Positions 19,983 to 30,438 of a stretch of 64,000 nucleotides of DNA are shown here, one piece after another (within the stretch, counting starts at the first letter, position 1; the number at the start of each line of letters is the position of its first letter). Location of the stretch: NCBI GenBank assembly GCA_035048815.1, contig JAUCBN010000024.1, forward strand, positions 3,656,001 to 3,720,000, in the 5' to 3' direction. This DNA is from Abelmoschus esculentus. Its lineage: Eukaryota; Streptophyta; Magnoliopsida; Malvales; Malvaceae. The position numbers were made by a program, and so were the translations under genes. Under the pieces are notes generated by a model. That model saw only the letters and a list, made by a program, of their open reading frames with translations. It did not search any database and was not told the DNA's origin.

Positions 19983-21200
19983 CACTGAGGACAAGATTCA
20001 TTTTCATGAAAAGATTATATAACAGACTTTCTCTTTGCGTGAATACTGATACATTTTTATAAGTATAGTCGATGTTGATTATCGATGGTTAGATATATAT
20101 GAATAAAGATAAAATCGACGTAAATCAGATTATTTCTCATACAAAGTAATTTTAAATTGATATGTTAAGACCATAACTACCAAATTTTACGTAACAGACA
20201 AATCTGTCAACTATTGATTATTGAAACCAAAAAAAAAAGCTTAATGATAAAGAAGCAACATAAAAATATTATCTGTTTTTCGGACATCAGTATCGAATGA
20301 TAACTTCACCAATACTAAAATCGTATAAACAAATAAAATTCTTAAAAATATTTAAATATTATAAATGAGAAAAGATGAGAGATGGAAGAGATATTAGAAT
20401 GGTTTCAAATGATAAAGTTTAAAGTTATTCATAATTGAGTTCCAAGAATTAAACTTATAAATAATAAAGTTTAAACTTGTTTGCAGTCATCCCTTGCTTT
20501 TTATTTCATTTGCTGCACATGGTTCACACAGGTGAGTTATATTGGCCAAAGGAAAAAAGTATTACGAAAAAAATATTTTTTAATATATGATTTTTTAAAA
20601 TTAATTTTTAAATTATTGATGTTTTTATGGTAAAAATAAAATTGGATCCATTAGAATCTGATTTTGAATAATAATTTTTTAAAAAAATTAAAAATTAAAG
20701 TCGAGAATTTCTGATTTTAAATAGTAAAAAATTTCAAAAAAATACTAAAGTCGGTGATAAAAAGTTTGTGCTACCTTTGTCTCTTTTGCTAATTTTGAAA
20801 GCCCTCTACTTCATTTTTTGATACATTTAAAGGTTATAATGATATAAGATACCTGAAGATAAATAAATTATCCACTTCATGCTTCAAGGTGGAAGACCTG
20901 ATCTCACTACACGACTTAGCCTAGACGCCACTTGTTGGACTCTTCGATCCAAGAAATTCCAAAACCATGCACGAGGAGGATCAATCTATTATTTGTCAGA
21001 TCATCAAAAACCCTCAAACCAAGTAAAATCCAAACTCAGAGCCTCAGGATTCTCAATAATAAACCAACAGGTAGCAAAAGCTTGCGTGCTGCGCATTGGG
21101 AAGTTGCCACATATGCCTTCTTGCATGCTCGTCCCTAATGCTATGCAGCCACGCAGCTATTTGCCCATACGCTTGTCGCCTTCTCTCTATCACTCCGCCC
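19983..21200. other. AT-rich spacer upstream of the zinc finger gene
   Basis: About 1.2 kb with poly-A/T runs and short repeats of 'aaaattaaaaattaaagtcg' type near 20690-20750. The final 300 bases become GC-richer and form the promoter of the CCCH gene. Small frames here are not convincing as genes. Confidence 0.5.
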
Positions 21201-21201
21201 T

Positions 21202-21211
21202 GTATATATAA
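21202..21211 (+). promoter_or_regulatory. TATA box of the CCCH zinc finger gene
   Basis: TATATATAAG lies about 115 bases upstream of the ATG at 21323, directly after a GC-richer stretch. That leaves room for a short leader, which is the usual plant spacing. Confidence 0.6.
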
Positions 21212-21322
21212 GCGATTGAGCCCCATTTTGTTAGCTCGTCACTTAAGTTCTTGCTTTCTGTCTTTCCCACGTCGAGATCTAGAACAATATTCCTGTTTTT
21301 CCACTCTTTTGATTCTAGAAAG

Positions 21323-22402
21323 ATGAGCACCGCTTGTACTGAGAAACAACACAAGTTCCTGGCTTCTGAGATTCCTCCAAGGAAGCTTCTTCTTTCGATC
21401 CAAGACAACGCCGCCATGCAACATTCTCCCTACGAAGCTACCCTCGAGAAATATCTCCTTTCCAACCGGAATAATAACAACGGAGATGGAGAGAATGATG
21501 CTGATCCCTATGCGGGTGACCATTTCCGCATGTATGAGTTCAAGGTGAGGAAGTGCACCAAGAGCAGGAGCCACGATTGGACCGATTGTCCTTTCGCTCA
21601 TCCCGGAGAGAAGGCCCGCCGCCGTGACCCTCGCCGCTATCGCTACTCTTCTACTGTATGCTCCGACTTCCGTCGTGGAGGCGGGTGTCCTCGCGGGGAT
21701 GATTGTGATTTCGCGCATGGGGTGTTCGAGTGTTGGCTGCATCCTACCCGTTACAGGACGGAAGCTTGTAAGGATGGCAAGAACTGCAAGCGCAAGGTTT
21801 GCTTTTTCGCACACTCTTCTCGTGAGCTACGTCTCTTGCCTGCCGAGCCCGAGGCATCTCCTATGTACAAGCATTCAGAGTGTTGCAGCAGCAGCTCTTC
21901 CCCGTTGAGCAGGAATAACCATTGCTGCTTGTTTTGTCACTCTGCTACCTCGTCTCCCACGAGTACTCTGTTGGGTTTGTCTCATTTATCAAGATCACCA
22001 TCTTTATCGCCGCCATTGTCTCCCGTGAAGCAACGGGCAGCTTTAAATGGGTTTTCACCCATTTCTAGGTACAGTGATCGCCCGAGTAAGCTCGGAACCG
22101 AAACGATGAGTTACCAGCACGTGATTAACGAGCTGATGAGCTCTTTTCAGAACTTGAATTTCTGTGAAGCCTCTTCACCTCAGACTCCAACCAACATTCC
22201 CTGGCTTGATGTTTCCCTCAGAGGGGAAGACCAGACACAGTTTGCTCTGTCTCCTTCCTGGCCAAGCTCATCTCCCTCAGGAGAATATTTTTCCGGTGCA
22301 ACCTGGAAATCCTTTGGTGGTGCCGAAGAGAAGCGAAATGAAAATGTGGTTGGCTGTGATTCTGATCCCGATCTTGGGTGGGTGAATGAGCTGTTGATGT
22401 AG
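21323..22402 (+). CDS. Arginine-rich tandem CCCH zinc finger protein (RR-TZF)
   Basis: Intronless, 359 residues from the ATG at 21323; the frame is open further upstream but has no earlier ATG. An arginine-rich region (about 70-110: RMYEFKVRKCTKSRSHDWTD and KARRRDPRRYRYS) precedes two zinc fingers. Cys113-x8-Cys122-x5-Cys128-x3-His132 is the first, and Cys149-x5-Cys155-x4-Cys160-x3-His164 is the second, joined by GVFECWLHPTRYRTE. This RR plus two-finger layout is specific to plant RR-TZF proteins (AtTZF1-6 and relatives). They bind AU-rich RNA, visit P-bodies and stress granules and act in hormone and stress responses. The C-terminal half is Ser/Pro-rich, with a LGWVNELLM end that is also seen in relatives. 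Intact. The first finger spacing (x8) is one residue longer than the x7 I recall for this family. Confidence 0.93.
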   Translation: MSTACTEKQHKFLASEIPPRKLLLSIQDNAAMQHSPYEATLEKYLLSNRNNNNGDGENDADPYAGDHFRMYEFKVRKCTKSRSHDWTDCPFAHPGEKARRRDPRRYRYSSTVCSDFRRGGGCPRGDDCDFAHGVFECWLHPTRYRTEACKDGKNCKRKVCFFAHSSRELRLLPAEPEASPMYKHSECCSSSSSPLSRNNHCCLFCHSATSSPTSTLLGLSHLSRSPSLSPPLSPVKQRAALNGFSPISRYSDRPSKLGTETMSYQHVINELMSSFQNLNFCEASSPQTPTNIPWLDVSLRGEDQTQFALSPSWPSSSPSGEYFSGATWKSFGGAEEKRNENVVGCDSDPDLGWVNELLM

Positions 22403-23467
22403 GAGGATGACGACGACGACGAAAACAACAGGATCCATGAATACTGTCATGATGGAACAGCCGTCTCTCTCTCTCTCTCTATCTATATATATATATCTGA
22501 ATGAATGTCTGATATTCGAAGTGTATATATGTGTGAATTGTGATTGCTGATCCGATTATTGGTTCAACTTCAAGCCCTAGATTGTCATTTTCGAATTCAG
22601 ATTGTTGAGTTTGCATTGAGTTTTGCTTTAATTTTGTAACACTTTATATATATATATATATATTATGAAATACGACTTTCCATTGAAGCAGAGGCAGAGC
22701 TTTTAGTATTTCTCCAAAATCCATCAAGTAAAATATCCAGCATCTAACATAGGAGGTAAAAGTAACCTAACTGCTAGGGATGGGCGGGGTTTTAACAGTC
22801 TTATTTAGATTTTTATTTTTTATTATTCTTCTAATTTTTAGGGTTCATTTTATTAATTTAGATCATTTTTGTCTAGTATCTTTCACTAGAATTTTTGTAT
22901 ATACATTCAAAATTTATTTAAATTTAATTTAATCAAAATTTAATTGTTTATCATAAATTTAATCAAAATTTAATTGTTTATCAAAGGGAAGGTGGTACTA
23001 AGAGTTGGAAAGGAACTAACCTCCGAATATTTTTTTAAATTTTCTTATCTTATTTAAATTTTTTAAAAAATTATCTTTTTTATAACTTTTTACTTACTTT
23101 TAAATATTTATATTTTGTTCTCTTAACTTTAAATCTTAACCTCACTTTTGGTTTATTATTTAAATTAATCTTAACTTTAAATTTTAATCTCGTTTTTGGT
23201 TTATTATTTAAATTAATCTCCGATGATTTTAATTTTATTTTATTTCTTAATGACTTAAATCTAATTTTTAATTAAAAATATTTTTATTAAATAAGATCAA
23301 ATATTGACTTAAATTATCATCCCTGCATAACCTGCATGGTTAACCTAATACCGGTAGGCCGTAATGATTAATATCTTGCTGAAATAGAATTCGAAGACAA
23401 CAAGACACCCAAGGATGAATCTGAAGGAAACACGTGGTGGACATGCAAGAGCTAAGGTGGTTCTGAC
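22403..23467. other. 3' flank of the zinc finger gene and AT-rich spacer
   Basis: Begins with the 3' UTR, which has a CT/TA microsatellite at about 22464-22496. Then follow short direct repeats: 'aatcaaaatttaattgtttatc' twice near 22932-22982, and 'cttttggtttattatttaaattaatc' twice near 23142-23220. No gene recognised. Confidence 0.5.
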
Positions 23468-26466
23468 TAGGGATGTAAAAATAATTATTCGGATGAGTTT
23501 TTGTCAGTTTTATGGGCGAAGACACATCGTTATACATATCATTTTAGGTTGATTTGATATTTTTGATACGATTCAAGTCGAGTGCGGGTCTATTTCAAGT
23601 CGGATCTATTTCAGTTTGGGCCTCTTTAAGATCAGGTCGCGTTCGAATCGAATAATTGATAATTTCGTTTCGGGTCAGATAGATTTCAGGTTAGATCTAT
23701 TTCAGGTCGAGTTCATTTGAAGTCGTTTTTGTTTCAGGTTGAATTAATTTTATAATAAATATTAAACTATAAAATTAAAGATTAAATTTTAAAATTTTAA
23801 AAATTAAAATTTAAAAAACAACATTAACTTATAATGATTAAATTATGAAAATTAAAAATCAAAAATATTAAAGTAAATTAAAAAATCAATAATAATCAAT
23901 TCAAAAAAATTAAGTTATAACAATCAAATTATAAAAATTATTAATTAATAATAACTAAAAATATTAAAAATTTTAACTTTAATATATTTTAATACATTAT
24001 AAATTTATAATTTATAATTATATTATAGTTTAATATATTTCAAAAATAAAAAGATAAAATTTAAACAATATATAAAATTTATACTATATGTAGAATTTTT
24101 AACCCTTAACGTTTTTTAAATTAGTAGATAGACTAATACTATTTATACTATAAAATTTATACTATATTTTTGAAATAGAGTAATAATATATGGAGTATAA
24201 ATTTTAAAAAATAGTATCAGTCCATATATAGTATAAATTCTACATATAGTATAAATTTCTAATTATCAATATATATAATATTATATAAATACTATATTTT
24301 AACTCTTAACGTTTATAATTTTTTTCGTTTTGGCCCTCATTCTTTTTTTGGATAATTTTAGCCCTTAACCTATATTTTTTTGACAAATAGCTTATTTTTT
24401 AATACTATGATTATTGAACTGTTAAAAATCTAACAATGATGACATGTTATATGCATATAATAATATATTTTAAATAACATGGCATCTAACCTATCAAATA
24501 CATATATATAATATAATTTTATTCTAATATAAAATATAAAATAATTAAAATTTAAATAAAATATTAAAAAAATAATTAATTCTAAAATAAAATATAATTA
24601 AACATTTTTAACCTTAACTATTATAGAATTAAAATACTACCTAAAAAATTAATTAATTTCAAACTGTGTTCATATTTTTTAAGATAGGAATTTGATTCTA
24701 TCATAGATAGGGCTGAGAATGTTTAATAGTATTTTATTTTAGAATTAATTAATTTTTAAAATTTTATTTGAATTTTAATTATAAATATATATATATATAT
24801 GTATTTGATAGGTTAGATGTCATGTCATTTAAAATATGACATGTCATCATTGTTAGATTTTTAACAGTCCGATTATTATAGTAGTTAAAAAATAAACTAT
24901 TTGTTAAAAAGATATAGGTTAAGGGCTAAATTTATCCCAAAAAAGAATAAGGAATAAAACGACAAAAAATATAAACGTTAAGGGTTAAAATTATCTTTAT
25001 GCTATTTTTATAAACGTTTATAGTATAAATTTATACTATATGTAGAATTTATACTATATATGGAGTAATACTATAAATGGACTAATACTATTTTTTGAAA
25101 TTGAATAATATTATATATAGATAGTAATATATATGAAATAATATTATAAATGAATTAATAATATATATGAAAAATAAAATTATAATATATATTAAAATAT
25201 AGAATACATAATATTATATATAATACATTAATAATTTAATAAATAATATAAATATTTATATAATATATATTGATAATTAGATGTATAATGATTAGATATA
25301 TATAATGTATTTATAATATATATAATTATTAATTATACATAGTACATAAGTACATTCATATATATATATGTATGTTATATGTATATATAGTAATTAGTAA
25401 ATGTATATTATATATTATGTATATATAACATATGTATATGTATAATTATATATAGTAATTAGTATATAATATACGTGTGTATATATATATATATATGTAT
25501 GTATGTATATATATGTATAATTTATATATTAATATATATGTATCATGTATTTTATAGGTATATATAATCATTATAGCTTATTCAAAAATATATATATATA
25601 TATTATACATATATCATACATGTTAAGTGTTAACATATATATTAATTAGTATAAACTTTAATTGTATATTTTATTATATAAAGAATAATAATATTTTTTT
25701 AAAATTTGTTATTATAATTTTTTTCAAAAATTTATCTTTTCTCTCTTCTTTTATATAATAATAAAAATTTATTTTTAATTTCTTAACTTCTTTCCCTCTA
25801 AAATTTTTACACTAAAAATAATATAATTTAAAATTTTAAAAATTAATAATTTGTTTTCCTCCAAAATTTTATTTTTCTCTTTTTCTTCAAATATAAGAGT
25901 AATATAAGATAAATTTATTATATAATTTAAAATTATAAGTATTTTATATATAAGATTATTACATATTTGTAATAAGTAAATTAGTAATAAATAAAAATAT
26001 AAGTATGTTATATAAATTATTATGTATTATGTTGATATTAAAAATATAATATAAGTATGTTATATAAATTATTTATATAAATATTATGTCCATATTAGTT
26101 CGGGTCAATAACAGGTCGGGTCATTTATCAGGTTGGATTCAAAACAGGTTGGGTAAAATCAGGTCACAGGTCAATTCAGTCGGATAATATTAGTTATCTA
26201 CCAGGTCAGACTCGGATTCAGGTTCGTTTCAGTCGGATACAAGTCGAGTTTCAGGTCCACAATAATAGGTTGAAATTAGGTTCGGGTCATTCTCGGTCGG
26301 ATACAGTTCGGGTTTGGTTACTACAGTAACTGGTTCAATTCAGGTTCGAAGCAATAACAGTTAAATACAGATCAGGTTCGGGTTATTATATTTTTGAATC
26401 ATACAAAATTCTGACTCGAACAAATCTCAGACGAGTTTTCAGATAAAATCAACTTTTTACGTTCTA
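23468..26466. mobile_element. Composite hAT-like non-autonomous element with a nested foldback element
   Basis: The proposed ends are TAGGGATGTAAAAATAATTA on the left and, read inward on the other strand, TAGAACGTAAAAAGTTGATT on the right. The flanks GTTCTGAC (23460-23467) and GTTCCGGC (26467-26474) agree at 6 of 8 bases, as a decayed 8-bp duplication would. Subterminal blocks on both sides are built from 'caggtcgggt' / 'tcgggtc' words (23575-23750 and 26095-26400). The middle is extremely AT-rich, with long TA arrays at about 25250-25620. No transposase frame. The boundaries are plausible rather than certain. Confidence 0.45.
24284..25003. mobile_element. Foldback element 3 (same family as 8254-9016), nested
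   Basis: Carries the family's arms: TTAACTCTTAACGTTTATAA with CGTTTTGGCCCTCATTCTTT on the left, and the mirrored AAACGTTAAGGGTTAAAATT on the right, with the fold near 24650. It is more decayed than the copies at 8.2-9.8 kb and no clean 9-bp duplication could be read. A stray arm fragment (TTTTTAACCCTTAACG) lies at about 24097-24112. Confidence 0.65.
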
Positions 26467-26474
26467 GTTCCGGC

Positions 26475-27612
26475 GACTCAGAAAGAGAGAGAGGAAGGAT
26501 TCGTTAGGTTCTAGGGGATTCGTTTTATTTGCCAGATACTGTATGGCTAGTTCTTGCGGTGAACACCTACAAACGGCCCCAATAGTTTCTGTAAAAAGAT
26601 TTTTTTTATCGAAGAGATTAAATTTTAGATTTAAATTCAGATAAAATATTTAATAATTTGAATAATATAAATATTTTTTATTAATGAATTTTGATAAAAA
26701 ATACTTTAATTCTATTTTTTAAACCTTCTAATTTAAAACGAACGCGCAAATAAAGACATAAAAAGAGATAGGCGATTTATACCCTATTAAATGTAGTACA
26801 AAATAAAAAAAAATCATGGTTACAACACTATTGATAAATGTAATAGTATTTATTATGTTCGTAATTGATCAACCGTAATAAACATAATTAAAAACATGAC
26901 AATAAACTTTATTTAAATCTCTACGTATACTCTAATTCTATTTTCTAAATTTTGAATCATTTACCTTAAATTATAAAAATAAATTATAACCTTAAACTCT
27001 AAACTCTAAATTGTATTATTTAATAATAAAATAAGAATATAACATCAAACACTAAATAATAGATTATTTTTATCTGCTTCCCTTTGTCCGTGAAATCATG
27101 AAAATAATCTAACTTATATTTTTATTTTGGGATATAAGTGATTTTTACTTATATTTAAAAATTTAGGTCAATTTTTAAGGTACAAGTAAGAGAAAATGTT
27201 AAAACATCTTATTATTTAAAATAAAAACGTCAAACACCACGTGTGTATATATATATATATCCAAAGTTTCCCTCATTGTCGGTAATCACGGGCAGCCCTG
27301 ATGATAAAAACAAGCTTGTCACCGGCGCGAGGTCAATAGAAATAAGTGGTGTGGGACAAAGATTTGGCTCTGTCTTCTGTTCAGTTTTATGATCGACTAT
27401 GACATCTACAGTGAAATTTGTAAGATTTTGGAGTTGCCTGATCCAATGGTTAATATTTAAAAGAAAAAGGACGATACCAATAAATGCCACATGGTACTAC
27501 GCAATGCATTTTCAACGACAATAAATATCCACCATGTCTGTTGTTAGCTGCAAAATCTGGATACTCCGCTGTAGACCACATAACTTAACTTGAGGCAGTA
27601 ACAAGCAAGAAG
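26475..27612. other. Spacer upstream of the aminotransferase gene
   Basis: About 1.1 kb of AT-rich DNA with a short (TA) run at 27245-27260. The section 27270-27500 is more GC-rich and unique-looking, with an 86-codon minus-strand frame that I do not recognise. The promoter of the plus-strand gene at 27613 must lie here. Confidence 0.45.
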
Positions 27613-29330
27613 ATGGAAAATGGTTCACAGCAATGGCGTTTCCATGGGAACAAAAGGCTGAACTCGACATCGACAATCAGCTTACGAGGAATTATAGACA
27701 TGTTAATGGGAAATCTCGGCACCGATGATCCAAGATCCGTCATTCCACTAGGCAATGGCGATCCCTCGCAGTTTCCATGTTTTAGGACTTCCATGAAAGC
27801 TGAAGAGGCCGTAGTTGATGCACTTCACTCGGCCAAGTATAATGGTTATTCACCTACTGCTGGAGTTCCATCAGCCAGAAGGTAAGATGATCAAACAAAG
27901 TACACTATCATTCATAATGTTTTATATGTATTCTTTTTTAATGATTGCTAGATTCAAATAGAGCTATTGCAAATTATCTTAATCGTGACTTGCCGTACAA
28001 GTTATCTGCGGATGATGTTTATCTTACGAGCGGATGCTTACAAGCAATTGAAGTTGCATTAGCAGCCATTTCTCACCCTGGTGCCAACATCCTGCTCCCA
28101 AGACCTGGCTTTACCTTCTATGAATCTCGAGCTGCATACGAAAATCTCCAAATCCGTTATTTCGATCTTCTTCCCGATAAGGGTTGGGAGGTCGATGTCG
28201 ATGCTGTCGAAGCACTAGCCGATGAGAACACGGTTGCGATTGTTATAATAAACCCTGGCAATCCTTGTGGAAATGTCTACAGCTATAACCATCTTAAACT
28301 GGTAAATCATGTTCTTTTTATTATTGTTTTTAGAATTGTTGCAGAAATTGTTGATTGTTTGAAAATTGAAATAGGTTGCAGAGACAGCAAGAAAGCTTGG
28401 GATTCTGGTTATTGCTGATGAAGTTTATGGTCATCTTACATTTGGAAACACACCCTTTGTGCCAATGGGAGTATTTGGGTCAATTGTGCCAGTTCTTTCT
28501 CTTGGTTCTATATCAAAGACATGGGTTGTTCCTGGTTGGCGACTTGGTTGGCTGGCTACTACTGATCCTAATGGCATTCTTCAAGAATCTGGGGTTAGTA
28601 GTTAGACCATATTTTTCTGTCTGAATTCCAGCCTTCTCCCTGTTTAAGTTCTCAGTTCTTTCATTTAATGTTGTTATTCTGTTACTGTCAGATAGTGGAG
28701 TCAATTGCAGGCTATTGCAACATAACCTCTGATCCTGCAACTTTCATTCAGGTTCGTTATGCAAAATGCTTATTTTTTTGGTCTGATTCATAAATGATTG
28801 TGTTTTTTTACATCAGGGGGCAGTTCCCAAAATCCTGGAGAATACAAAGGACGAATTCTATTCGAAACTGATCGGAACACTAAAATCGGCTGCCGAGAAA
28901 TGCATTGATGGAATTAAGGATGTACCTTGTTTCACTGTCCCAAACAAACCAGAAGGGTCCATGTTTGTACTGGTGAGGCCATCGATCGTTGCGATTTGTG
29001 TGCAGAACCGTAAGATGCTACCTAATGTGTATATATATTTTTGCAGGTGAAGCTGAATGTTTCACTGCTTGACGACATCAGTGATGACCTGGATTTCTGC
29101 ATGAAACTGGCTAAAGAGGAGCAAGTCATTATTGTCCCTGCTGGTAAGAAATGAAAGACACTTATGTTGAAGTATAACAGGAATGTTGGCTGATGGATTT
29201 GTCTCTTGCAGGGTTAGCTTTTGGAATGAAGAATTGGGTTCGTATAACATTTGCTTGTGAAATCTGGGCTGTGGAAGAAGGGATCAGAAGGATAAAAGCT
29301 TTTTACCAAAGGCATGCAAAGAAGCAATAA
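27613..29330 (+). CDS. TAT: Tyrosine aminotransferase-like PLP enzyme (class I/II)
   Basis: Seven exons: 27613-27881, 27962-28301, 28375-28593, 28692-28751, 28817-28972, 29047-29143 and 29212-29330, giving 419 residues, the normal TAT length. Phase is consistent throughout. The second exon must begin at 27962 (Arg-Arg-Ala-Ile-Ala-Asn joint), because the AG at 27951 leads to a stop. Landmarks: GDPSQFPCFR near the N terminus, YNGYSPTAGVPSARR, LPRPGFTFYESRA, INPGNPCGNVYS, ADEVYGHLTFG, and the PLP lysine in SISKTWVVPGWRLGW (Lys about 251). These are those of plant TAT/nicotianamine-aminotransferase-like proteins, which transaminate tyrosine to 4-hydroxyphenylpyruvate. That feeds tocopherol, plastoquinone and, in some plants, rosmarinic acid. 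TATs are usually cytosolic and no transit peptide is visible. Substrate preference within the family cannot be read from sequence alone. Confidence 0.92.
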
Positions 29331-30438
29331 GGTAGAAAATTGGTGTTGGAATGGAAGATGAAACAAACCGCGTCGTGTCGGTTTAAGATTTAAGATTTAA
29401 AGTTTAAGATTATTCGAACATATTGTACCAAAAATAAGCTTTGACAACTGAGTTTATTATGATTCAAAAAGTGAGTGCTCAGTGTTTATATAAATTGTAA
29501 ACTTCTTGAAAGCCAGAATCAAGATCTTCAACATTTAAAGAATAAGCTTTAAATCATATGTTTAAAAAATATATATGGGTAAATTATAAAATTCATCACT
29601 TAATTTTTCTCTCTGACCTATTTTAGTCACCAAACTCTCAAAAATTTCAATTCACTCACTGAACTTTATACATTGATTTATTTTGATCATTCAATATTAT
29701 TTTATTAATGTTTTGATATGATTTAAAAGTAATATATGTTTATATTATTTTTAACAAATAAAATTGAGTAAATTCGATTTAAAAAAATAAATATTGGGTT
29801 TTAAATTTAATTTGTAGGTTGAGCAAGAGAGGACGTTGATCAAACATTCGAGACAGAAATGGTAAAAACCGAGGAAAAATCATTTACCTCTTTTCTATGT
29901 ATTCTTTTATGTCTCCTGTTAAAATTTTCTAAAAAATTGAATTTTAAATCTAAGTTTTTCTATATCCTAAACTCTAAACTTTACACCCTAAAAAATATAT
30001 CTACCCTTAATTCCCTAAATCCTAACCACAATCCTAAACTTTAAACCCTAAACCTTACACCTTAAACCTCTAATTTAAAACCGAAGTAGCGAGAGAGAAA
30101 GAGGTTGCAAAAACCCTTTCTATCCGCAAAACAAGGCTGCTCTCCCATAACCCAACTTGTCCTACGGTGACAATTTTCCTACCCTTTGAAGTTTACATTT
30201 TTATATGGAAAATGAACATGAAATTGAGGTGGAAAATCCTTCCTTTTCGTCTCAACTCCTTCCATGGAATGGATGCCTGTTGTTCCTTACCCTCCTCTTC
30301 CCACACACAAATTAAAAAAGGAATCATTTTTCTAACAAAAAAATATATAATTAAATCACCAACTGTATTAACAGAAAACAACTAGTACGTACGTACAGAT
30401 ATTCGATCCGGCGGTGCAGCACCTCTCGGAGATTGGAT
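29331..30438. other. Spacer with two repeat remnants
   Basis: 29570-29720 is a short dispersed repeat ('aattcatcacttaa...tcaccaaactctcaaaaatttcaattcactcactgaac') whose reverse complement recurs near 63260-63370. 29860-30085 is a CCCTAAA-like (telomere-like) block beginning AAATCATTTACCTCTTTTC, related to blocks at 58430-58620, 59340-59525 and 61.0-62.6 kb. The rest is unremarkable and includes the promoter of the kinase gene. Confidence 0.55.

Noticed and set aside
20879..21211. 110-codon plus-strand frame upstream of the CCCH gene
   Set aside because: Overlaps the TATA box and promoter of the zinc finger gene; no recognisable motif.
27230..27490. 86-codon minus-strand frame near the aminotransferase
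   Set aside because: Hydrophobic start but no known pattern and no splice-compatible continuation found.
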